Assembly (NCBI RefSeq): GCF_958979055.1
Contig: NC_084896.1
Span: 24,314,501-24,378,500, forward strand
DNA: 64,000 nucleotides
Reading direction: 5' to 3'
Source: Alnus glutinosa
Lineage: Eukaryota > Streptophyta > Magnoliopsida > Fagales > Betulaceae
A program made the position numbers and the translations under genes. The first letter of the stretch is position 1. Every line of letters begins with the position of its first letter. The notes under the pieces are model-generated. The model was not told where the DNA came from and did not search any database. It was given only the letters and a program-made list of their open reading frames with translations. Below, one piece after another: positions 55,901 to 64,000 of the stretch.

Positions 55901-58539
55901 AAGGCCGTGTGTCACCAAGAGGGTGCCATTTTCAAAATCTGATTTTGAGAAGCCGACTCTGCAGAAAGGTAATACTTTTGATAGTGTGTATGATTTCAGA
56001 AAAGCCATTAAACATGCCAATATATTGAAGGGGAAGGACTTGGTTTACCAAAAGAATTCTAAATCGAAAGTAATTGCAGTGTATGGAGAGAAGAATTGTA
56101 AATATAGGGTTTATGGAAGACAGTTGAAGGGTGAGGCCACATTCATGCTGATTTCGCTTAGGCCCAAACATACATGTGCTCGGAAATACAAAAATCATTT
56201 GATTATTTCCAAGTGGATTGCTGAGTGGTGCTTGGACAATTTTAGAGATCAACCGAACATGCCTGTAGAAGTCCTGAAGAAGAAGGAGAAGAAGAAATGG
56301 AATGTTGAAATCCACCCTGGTACCCTGTATAGGGCTAGGAAGAGGGCACAAGAGGTGATTTATGGGAAGTTGGGTGAGCGGTACCATCGTCTATGGGACT
56401 ATTGCGTGACAATCAGAAGCACAAATGTGGGGAGTTGTGTTCTTTTGATGGTTGAGAGACCTATGCCCGAAATGCCATGTAGATTCCAAAGGATGTACAT
56501 ATCCTTGGCAGCAATGAAAAATGGCTTCAAGGATGGTTGTAGGCCTGTGATAGGCCTTGATGCGTGTTTCTTGAAGGGGGTTTACAAAGGGGCAGTTGAT
56601 GGCAGCTATTGGAAGGGATGCCAATAATAACATGTATCCAATATCCATGGCAGTTGTAGAGGCAGAGACTAAGGATAGCTGGTCATGCTTTCTTGAGGCA
56701 CTATTGGCTTATCTTGGCCCCAGTGGTGTACCTAAATGGACTTTTATTTCAGATAGACAAAAGGTATCTTTCCACTTATGCTTTTTATGCTAGACATTTC
56801 ATTCCAGATTATGTGGTATTTTTCTATGTGTTTGATTTGCTTTTCATGTGTGTAGGGTCTTGTACCAAGTCTTATGGAGGTGTGCCATAATGCTGAGCAT
56901 CGGATATGTGTGCGGCACTTATACGCCAATTTCCGAAATGACGGTCACCGGGGGGTGTTACTAAAGGACTTGTTGTGGAGAGCTGCTGCATCTTACACAC
57001 AGAATGAGTTCTATGCTGTAATGGAAGAGCTTAAGGGCCTTAATCTGCCAGCGTATGAGTACCTTTTGAAGGTTGACCCTGCAACTTGGTGTAGGGGATG
57101 GTTCAACACATATGCAAAGTGTGACCTCTTACACAACAATTTGGCCGAGTGCTTCAATTCTTTGATCACCAAGGTCAGAGATAAGACCATTCTGGCAATG
57201 TTGGAAGGCATTAGGACAAGTTTGATGAGAAGGTACCAGCGGAAAAGATAAATTATAGCTGCGATGGAAGGCAATCTTGGGCCAAAAATTAAGGAGAGGT
57301 TGGAGATAGAGAAAGATGAGGCCGGACATTGTACGCCAACATTTGCTGGTGATGGTTTATTTGAGGTCGAGTGCAGGGGTAGAAAGTATGCTGTGAATTT
57401 ACCTGCCAAGACATGTGGGTGCAGAAAGTAGGATGTTTCTGGTATTCCATGTGCTCATGCCATCTCATCAATATGGCATGGTGGAGGCAACCCTGAGGAT
57501 TATCTGAGCCCATACTTTGGCAATGAGATGTACCTAAAGGCATACACACCCATCATCTACCCTGTACCCAGTGAGGAGCAGTGGGCTAGGACAAATCAAC
57601 CCATCATTGAACCACCAAGGCAAGGGCATCTTCTGGAAGACCTAAAAAACTGAGGAACAGAGGGGCTGATGAGACCTTAAATCCCTACACAGTTAGAAAG
57701 GGTGGTACGAATAACCAATGTAGGATGTGCAAAAAATATGGTCACAATACTAGAACATGCACTGCGAGGATGCGACATGATGAAAGACAAGAACGTAAGC
57801 GAAATTCCTATAGAAAGCATGCAACAGATCTTGACTGCAATCTTGATAGGGTAAGTGTTTCATATGTTATATTTATGATTGCAAACTTGTATGTTATTCA
57901 ATGTTGTTTACTAACTAGTTTATTTGCTTTTGTTTGTAGTTGGATGGTTCATCCAGTGCCCCATCCGTGGTCCAATCTACTGCATCAATGCCAAGTGCCC
58001 CATCCAGTGCCACATCCAATGCCCCATGTGTTGGTAATCCTACTCACCCAACAAGAAGTAGGGGTCAAAAGAGGAGTAGAGAAGAGGGTTCAAGCAGTGC
58101 ATCTGAACAAGGTCAAGAAAGGGATGCAAGCAGTACATCTACCCAAAGTTGAGGTAAAGGGAGCACAAGAGGAAGGGGTGCAAGCAGTACAACTACTGCA
58201 CAAGGTAGGGGTCAAAAGAGCAATCTCGGGCTAGCCACCAGGACAAGAATATCTGGCAGGTTGAGAACTTCTGTTTTACAAACAGGAATGCACAAGAGCA
58301 AAGGAAAACTCCTTGTTGATCTCACTGGAAACCTTGCTGGACCACCGAAAGTTCCAGGGGGTGGACCAGCATGCTCATGGGGTCCTCCCAGAAGTGCAAC
58401 TGGTATCACTTTTCGAGTTGCTCCCCCTGATTTCGACATGCACAATTTGGTTGCTGCATCCACTATCATTCCTGAACCAGAAGTACAAGGAGTTGCAAAG
58501 AAGAATGACAAAGGGAATAAAAAGATGTGGAGAGTCTGA
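52976..58539 (+). pseudogene. MULE transposase (PB1-like, MuDR N-domain, DDE, SWIM, CCHC), broken
   Basis: A first exon 52976-52988 (MVEK) joins 53507 onward in phase. Domains in order: PB1-like (FEVHYGGRF, about 53530-53830), an acidic and Gly-Lys linker (GGTAAG repeats at about 55756-55780), a MuDR N-terminal domain (VYDFRKAIKHANILKGKDLV), the transposase core (VIGLDACFLKG with the first Asp, FISDRQKG with the second), a SWIM finger (KTCGCRK ... GIPCAHAISS) and a CCHC knuckle (CRMCKKYGHNTRTC). Introns 56764-56855 and 57851-57939. Lesions: the hAT insert, an extra base in the G run 56589-56592, stops at 57249 (TAA), 57429 (TAG, where the family has Trp) and 58150 (TGA), and a frameshift near 57605-57640. 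Confidence 0.9.
54026..55642. mobile_element. Non-autonomous hAT element 3 inserted in the MULE transposase
   Basis: The ends TAGGGGTGTGCAG and, inverted, TAGGGCTGTGCAG match over 12 of 13 bases. Perfect 8-bp target duplication AGTAGATC (54018-54025 and 55643-55650). Both subterminal zones (54038-54265 and 55425-55625) hold more than ten copies each of accgac/cggttaaccg in both orientations. The 1.1-kb interior is different in composition: AAACGACGTCGT-type promoter motifs (54269-54280, 54313-54326), a CT-rich leader and overlapping open frames on both strands (54555-54887 +, 54985-54611 -). It encodes no hAT transposase. The interior may be a captured host promoter and first exon; donor unknown. 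Confidence 0.92.
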
Positions 58540-58599
58540 ACAATATTTATTTTGTTATGTTAAATTGATATGAACATGGTTTATTATTATGTTAACATA

Positions 58600-59230
58600 T
58601 GTTAAAGTGTGATGAGCAAGTTTGCTAGTTATGTTATGTTATGTTATGTTATGTTAAAGTGTGATGAACATGATTTATTATCAATAATGAAGTTAAAGTG
58701 TTATGATTTATGTTAAAGTAGTTGGTTATGCAGATTATGGTATGGAAGTATTTAGTTGTGCAGGATTGTGGTCAAATTTGGAACAAAATTTGGTACCAAG
58801 TATTTACTGCATAACTTGGTACCAAATTTGGTTATGCTGCCCACTTGCAATCATTGTTATAAATTGATTAGGCAGGTTATGGTATCAAGTGGATTTGTGC
58901 AGGTTATGGTATCATTGTGGTGGATTTGTAAATTTGGTACCAAATTTGCAACAAAATTTGATACCAATTTTGGAAGAGCCTATTTACTGCCCATTTGCAG
59001 ATTTGGTATGCCAAGTGTGCAAAACAAAATTTGATACCAATTTTGGAAGAGCCTATTTATTGCCCCTTTGTGGTATGCCAAGGAAAAGAGAAATGCATAA
59101 TGTTAATGCTCAAGCATATGAAGATTGTGGTCAAATTTGGTACCAAAGTTGTGGCCAAAGATGCTACAAAATTTGGTACCATATTTGCTTATGCCCATTT
59201 GCTGCACACTTGCAACCATTGCTCATAATT
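58600..59230 (+). repeat. Tandem-repeat zone between the two MULE genes
   Basis: Repeats of tttggtaccaaatttg, of taccaattttggaagagcc plus tatttactgcccattt, and of gttatgttatgttatg (58634-58655). The ggtacc-centred units form local palindromes. The zone separates the convergent 3' ends of the transposase and GRF genes. Confidence 0.75.
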
Positions 59231-59409
59231 GAATTGTGCATAATGAATTACTATACCAAGCACATACAATGTCAACAACATCAATATTAACAATAACATT
59301 ACAGAATCTTGCACTACAAAATGTTCAGAGCATTACAAAATACTACAACATTAGCATTTGATCAACAACAAAATTGATCAATTGATCATCCTACAATTGA
59401 TTAATTGTT

Positions 59410-60107
59410 TCACTGCAACATCATTCTTGATGGAAGAAACTCTCTGCTGTACGAAGGATATACCAGCAACCACATCAACATTACCCATGAACAGACCAAT
59501 GCAATTTGGTACTTCCTCTCTACTGACCGAAACTTATCTTTTTGTCTCTGTAGTTTGAACTTGTATTTATCAGCTTCAGCCCTGCATTTCTCAACTTCAT
59601 TCTTGTACTTTCCAACTTCATCCAACCTATTTATTCGACTTAGTCCATGTTCAGCCTTCAGTGCCTTCAGATTCTCGTGCCAATCTCTCAATCTCGACAC
59701 AACTCTCTAACTGTAGACGCAGATTTCAGGATCACTCCATTTAAAATAATCACATCTCACCTCTGGTTTCTGAATAATCAAAAATAAAATAAAATCAACA
59801 AATTTCACGGTAAGTCAGAGATAGAACCCTAAAGGAAAAAATTTGGGGGAAATCAAAAGAAAAAACTTTGGAGAAAATCTCTTACCTTGTAATCTACACA
59901 TGAGAAAAACCTCGTACCAAAATTACTTAGGGTGAACGACGTCCAAGATGATGATATCTTTCCACATTTGCATACTGGACCGTTTGATCTGGACTCTGTC
60001 GACTCACTGTCGGACATAGGCTCCATTTCACCCCGGCCCCGTAACTGCACAAATGGGTCTCCTCCAAGAACGAAAATAGGAGTGAAGTTTAGGAGGATAA
60101 TGGCCAA
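59410..60107 (-). pseudogene. MULE-borne GRF-type zinc-finger, coiled-coil, membrane protein
   Basis: Minus-strand exon 1 (60107-59886) joins exon 2 (59769-59410) across an intron with GT-AG ends and unbroken phase. The zinc finger reads CKCGKISSSWTSFTLSNFG, then RFFSCVDYK, and after the splice CDYFKW, the CxCG-C-CxYFxW pattern of zf-GRF. A coiled coil follows (GKYKNEVEKCRAEADKYKFK, KLQRQKDKFRSVERKYQ) and then a hydrophobic segment (IALVCSWVMLMWLLVY). Plant GRF-finger proteins of this build occur mostly in transposons. An in-frame TAG (59707-59709) lies between finger and coiled coil, so the copy is probably dead unless it is spliced differently. The Met choice is uncertain (60107 or downstream). 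Confidence 0.75.
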
Positions 60108-60247
60108 GAATAAAAACCCACATTTTCACAATGTTGTTCAGTTGTTGGACGTAAGTGTTTGAGCCCGATCTCTCTAGTTCAGCTGCTGTGTTGCGTTGGG
60201 AGGGAAGAAGAGTGTGTTTTGAGTTCGAGTATAACGGGTCTTTTGAT

Positions 60248-60462
60248 CGTTTAGATGAGGGGCAAAAGTGGTAGTTCGATGCTAAAATATCACGTGAAAC
60301 ACACGTGTTCTGGGTTCCGTCATCGATTTAGAACGGAGGGTGACAGAATACCCTACATTGAACGGTTTTGATAAATTCATACACTCGATTGAACGTTTTG
60401 CTACATTAGTACCCTTAAGTGAAAAAGCGCTATAGTTGGGTACCCTTTTGTGAAGTTTCCCC
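60248..60462 (-). repeat. Right terminal inverted repeat of the MULE
   Basis: 215 bp, inverted copy of 52579-52793 with four substitutions: an A/G, a C/A and two C/T differences. It ends GTTTCCCC immediately before the TAAAATTGA duplication. Confidence 0.95.
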
Positions 60463-60553
60463 TAAAATTGAAAATCTATTTCAAATTGTGTTTGTTCCAA
60501 ACAAATAACCTTGGTTGTCATTTCATATATGAATTCTAAATCATTTCAACTTA

Positions 60554-61202
60554 TGCTCCGTTTGTTTCGGCGTAAAATGTTTTATGAAAAATATTTTTGA
60601 CATTTCCTGTGTTTAGTGAGGGCGAAAATAATGGTCAACGGAAATCATTTTCAGTTTGACCATAAAAACCTTTTTAATTTTTGGAAAACAACGTAAATAT
60701 TTTTCTGGATTTAAACTCTTCATTCTTGCATGCACATTTGTAAGAATTTGATACCGCCGAGCACTGAAGTTTGTTGGTAACCTGACTCTACCATTGAAGA
60801 TCCCTGAATTTTGGTATCTGATTGCCGGAATCCAGCGGCACTGATCGGAATCTGACTAGTATGGCCGAATTCCGGCAGACCAAATTCAAGCCAAACTGGT
60901 CGAAATCTTACCAGTACAGCCAGATTTGTCGAAATTTGGAAATTTTTGTAAGAATCTGGCAACTTTGTTGGATTATGGCAGATAAGATTCCGGCCAAACT
61001 TACCAGTACGATTGAAATCTGGCCAGTACAGCCAAATTCCAGTCATTTTGTTTAGATTCCAGCGACGGTTGTCGGATTCCGTTTTATGCCGTTAATGATT
61101 TTTTCGTACAAGCCAAACGCCAGAAAATCATTTTTCTGAAAAAATATTTTTGCCGAAAATATTTAACGATGAAAATCATTTTATGTCGAAACAAACGGAG
61201 CA
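60554..61202. mobile_element. TIR MITE (TGCTCCGTTTGTTTCG ends) with TTA duplication
   Basis: The left end TGCTCCGTTTGTTTCGGCGT and the inverted right end TGCTCCGTTTGTTTCGACAT match over 18 of 20 bases and continue into taaaatg. TTA borders both ends (60551-60553 and 61203-61205), suggesting PIF/Harbinger. The interior (60790-61070) is made of degenerate tandem units with ccagtacagccaNattcc and tggccNaattcc-like sequence. The frames reading through them are repeat-derived. It starts 83 bp from the end of the large MULE's target duplication. Confidence 0.78.
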
Positions 61203-61205
61203 TTA

Positions 61206-62376
61206 ATTAATTGAATGAAAAACCATTAATAAATCAATTTTTAAACGGAATGTAAGGTTGATACTTGTCTTAAAGTTTGATTTCAAAACTTTCTTGTATG
61301 AATGCAATGCTTCTTTTGCTTTTGGGACTGAGGCTCTAAGTAGGTACTACAATTTTTATTACAAGTATTTTACAAATTGATGTTCCGAGTAGGTATTACA
61401 ATTTTTATTACAAATATATTACAAACTGATGTGACAGTCTGCATAACATTTATCGTATCCGTCACGAAATAATTAAATTTATCTATCAATTTTTAATTGT
61501 TTAATTTTTTCTACAAATGTTGTGACATGTGACACTCATGTACCCTATAAAATTTTCCTAAGGCTCCACTTATTTTGCAGAAAATACCTTTCATTTTTTT
61601 TTTCTTTTTTAAAGTTCTCCATTTTGATTTTTACAAAAAGGTGATCAATACATGCAGCACTTCTCTGACTAATTGAAATTAACCCCCTTTTATTATTACA
61701 AAATAATAATAATAATAAAATAAAATTAACCCCCTTTTATTAGTACAAAAAAAAATTTAATTAATTAATTAACCCCATTTCACGTAAAGTTGATTCTATT
61801 TCCATCAAGACACTCCATCCTTCCAAATTCATTAACCGATTGTCATCAATGATCTCTCGCAAGTCAAGAGCAACCTTTGCTTGTAATAGTCATGGATCAT
61901 GACTTTTTTGCTAATTAGAAGTCTACAAGGAAAGGATAAAAAGAGAGGAGAAAGAATTCATATATAATTGGAAGGTATATTCTTAAACAAAATATATATA
62001 AATGTGAACTCGATTTTTGTTTAAATGTTGATTTGCATCATTTGTTAATTCTTTATGATTTAATGGCAACTATTTTGGCTGGAATTTGTTAAGACAAGCC
62101 AAATCGATTCAATAAAAAATTTAAAAAGTCACGTCACTTTTGAGAGATAATTGGGGATAGGCCGTAGGAGTCTTGTCACTAAAAAAGATGGGTCGTTTAT
62201 GACTTATTCAAAAAAAAAAAATGTAAGTAATTAAGTAGTTTATTTCACAATAATAATTTAAATAATGGTTTTATATTATTAATTGGCTTGTATAAATTAT
62301 TTAATAGAAGTTTATATTATTTGTGTAGAAAGAAAAGAATAAAAATTATCACAAGCAAATTTTCACTCACGTTTTA
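61206..62376. other. AT-rich intergenic DNA, no gene seen
   Basis: A short direct repeat, ttacaaNtattttacaaNttgatg, occurs around 61350-61430, and taaaattaacccccttttat occurs twice near 61680-61745. No coding signal. Confidence 0.5.
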
Positions 62377-62384
62377 GGCACAAG

Positions 62385-62518
62385 CAGGGGCGGAGCTAGG
62401 ATTCAAGATTTTGGGGGGTTAAATTGAAAAAAAAAAATTGAGGGAGCCAAAACTATATAAATAACAAAATTTAGGGGTAAAATTAATTAAATTTTTTTTT
62501 TTTGGGGGGAGACCCCTG
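62385..62518. mobile_element. Short hAT-type MITE (134 bp) with perfect 8-bp duplication
   Basis: It begins CAGGGGCGGAGCTAGG and ends in ACCCCTG. The target duplication GGCACAAG is perfect (62377-62384 and 62519-62526). Only six terminal bases are inverted-repeated, so this is a heavily deleted relative of the 1-kb element at 47976-48987. Confidence 0.8.
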
Positions 62519-62526
62519 GGCACAAG

Positions 62527-63069
62527 GTCAGGAGTCAGAGCACTAGGGTTTAGGGTTTAGAGTTAAGCACTAGCCAACTTCCTTTAGATTTCTTTTAAAT
62601 GTAAAGAACCAAATTACTTTTTTACTTTTCTATTTGAATAAATTTCACAATAGCTTTTAATCATTTTCTTATACCATTTAAATATTATTTAAATTAAATT
62701 ATAAGAAAAAAAAAAACCTACTTAAATATTGTTTCAAATAATTGCTAGAAGAAAGAAAATGCTTTATATTAAAATAATATAAAGGGAAACACTTTTATAT
62801 TTAGAGAAGTGAATGAGTTTTAAGGAAGCAGTTGTTAGTGCTCACACTCTCCCATTTTGGGTCATTTGTTCATATTAGCGACTATTATAATAATCTAATA
62901 TTACACTATTATTACCGCCTTACCGGTTCATTCCGACAACGAAGAAATTAATGATTTCAAGTCAAATGTGTGATTGACTTTCAACTTCGACCTATTGGCT
63001 TTATACCAATTCGACTTGTCATAACAAATTTCAGCCAAAATAGTAACTATTAACGTTAAACTACCACTT
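62527..63069. other. AT-rich intergenic DNA, no gene seen
   Basis: A short gggtttagggtttagagtta stretch (about 62545-62564) resembles plant telomere-type TTTAGGG units, but there are only two copies. Nothing else supportable. Confidence 0.5.
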
Positions 63070-63240
63070 GTCTCAAAATTTTAAACAAATCGAAAGAGAT
63101 AAATTTAATCATTTAATCAATACTTTAATACTTTCTTTCACGTGTGAGCTTAAATTCTCTTTTTAATTAGTGAGACTCAACACATAAAATATTTAATTAA
63201 AACGCGTTGGAGATAAATGAAGTTAATTATCTGATACCAT
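63070..63240 (-). mobile_element. TRIM-like mini-retroelement, copy C (partial)
   Basis: In reverse complement it has a primer-binding site, atggtatcagataa (63240-63227), the shared internal block with atattttatgtgttgagtc and a polypurine-like cacgtgaaagaaagtattaa. A terminal segment, ttgattaaatgattaaattt, follows and matches copy A. The primer-binding side terminal repeat is replaced by A-rich sequence and the adjacent microsatellite. Confidence 0.55.
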
Positions 63241-63279
63241 ACAAAAATAAAAAAATAAAAATGAAGAGAGAAAAGAAAA

Positions 63280-63303
63280 GAAGAAGAAGAAGAAGAAGAA
63301 GAA

Positions 63304-63338
<35 letters not shown>
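63280..63338 (+). repeat. Compound (GAA)n(GAT)n microsatellite
   Basis: About eight GAA units run into about twelve GAT units. The frames across it give Ser-, His- or Leu-runs only. Confidence 0.95.
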
Positions 63339-63339
<1 letters not shown>

Positions 63340-63636
63340 TAAGTTTGTAAAAAAAACTCTCTTTTCTTGATGACGTTATTGACGATATACATAGCTCTAT
63401 ATATACAACAACAGTAGCCGTTATTCTATAAGACAATTCCACAGATTTGTCATTAATTTGTGGATCTGCCAATGACAGTGTTTGCTTTAATTAACTTTTA
63501 TTTAATCAAAAGATACTTACCAACCCTTCAAGGGGCATATATATATATATATGAAGCCCCCACCAGTCTACACGTTTTTCGATCATCTGGGTTTCTCCCA
63601 TTTCCTCCGGCCAGGCCAAAGTCCTAGCTTTTTAAG

Positions 63637-64000
63637 AGCACTAGCAGCAGATTCCCAACTATTTTCCTTATGTTTAGGGAACAAAGCTACTTTTTGTTTT
63701 CCTATAAAAAAATACCCCACAGATTCCCTTACCTTTTCCTATATCAATTAAATATTATTTTTTTACTCTTATTTTATTCTTTTTATTTCTTTCCTACTTT
63801 TTCTCTCTTCCCTATATCAATTAATTATACTTCTTTTATATTAAAATAATACATAGAGAATGAATAGTAGACATGTATACATTGAGAATCACTATTCATT
63901 CCCAACTCCCTCATCTAAATATAGGGCATCTGCTGTGGGAGGTTTTTTGATGTTTTTTATAAAATTTTCTCTAAATATAGGGAAGGGAACCAATATAAGG
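63637..64000. mobile_element. MITE running off the window end
   Basis: The left end gagcactagcagcagattccc (63637-63657) is echoed inside by gcatctgctgtgggaggttt (63926-63945). Blocks with tatatcaattaaNtattNtt and tNctatttttNtNtttNtttc recur within it. The matching right end is expected beyond 64000. Non-coding. Confidence 0.45.

Larger units (their letters stand above)
52579..60462 (+). mobile_element. 7.9-kb Mutator-like element (MULE) with long TIRs, TSD and two genes
   Basis: Perfect 9-bp target duplication TAAAATTGA (52570-52578 and 60463-60471). Terminal inverted repeats of 215 bp begin GGGGAAACTTCAC and differ at only four visible positions. Inside are a plus-strand MuDR-type transposase gene (52976-58539, decayed), an antisense GRF-zinc-finger gene (60107-59410) and a tandem-repeat zone between them. 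A hAT element (54026-55642) is inserted in the transposase. Size, TIR length and gene set match an originally autonomous MULE. With the transposase broken, this copy cannot move itself. Confidence 0.95.

Noticed and set aside
60720..61046. 108-residue minus-strand frame
   Set aside because: It reads through degenerate tandem repeats inside a MITE.
63177..63472. Ser- or His-run frames near the window end
   Set aside because: Direct translation of the GAA/GAT microsatellite.
1..64000. CRISPR arrays, tRNA, rRNA or bacterial operons
   Set aside because: None seen. Repeats are transposon or microsatellite type and the genes have spliceosomal introns; the tRNA-like boxes belong to SINEs.

Overview
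The window is nuclear DNA of a flowering plant, most likely a core eudicot. It is AT-rich, its genes have many GT-AG introns, and it carries plant-only families: a snakin/GASA peptide, a PLS-class PPR protein, a DUF760 plastid protein and an APUM-type Pumilio protein. It is densely packed with plant TIR transposons, MITEs, TRIMs and tRNA-derived SINEs. No species is claimed.

Layout. 1-11.5 kb is repeat territory without an intact gene: an RNase H-like LINE scrap, two copies of a small TRIM-like element, a hAT element in a possible LTR remnant, a Copia-type LTR with its primer-binding site, an inverted-repeat element holding an IQD gene fragment, SINEs and MITEs. 11.6-23.4 kb (+) is a ten-exon gene for a leucine-rich-repeat plus WD40 protein. 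24.7-25.1 kb (+) is a snakin-1-like peptide gene. 26.8-28.9 kb (+) is a TXNDC9/phosducin-like-3 gene. 31.0-37.6 kb (-) is a Pumilio gene whose introns are packed with MITEs, including a hAT element nested inside a Tourist-like element. 40.4-42.3 kb (-) is an intronless PPR gene. 43.7-49.4 kb (-) is a DUF760 plastid-protein gene with a 1-kb hAT element in intron 1. 49.5-64 kb is again transposon DNA, dominated by a 7.9-kb Mutator-like element (MULE, 52579-60462).

The MULE is the most informative locus. It has 215-bp terminal inverted repeats with four visible mismatches, a perfect 9-bp target duplication, a PB1-like/MuDR transposase gene and an antisense GRF-zinc-finger/coiled-coil/membrane gene. 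The transposase is broken by two frameshifts, three stops and a 1.6-kb hAT element that itself has a perfect 8-bp duplication. Many transposon boundaries here can be fixed to the base by their target duplications, so the order of insertion can be read directly.

The five intact host genes have unrelated house-keeping or defence roles (protein interaction, antimicrobial peptide, chaperone cofactor, mRNA regulation, organelle RNA processing, plastid protein). They are neighbours, not an operon-like system. Exon coordinates were worked out by hand from ORF continuity, splice dinucleotides and phase, without transcript data.
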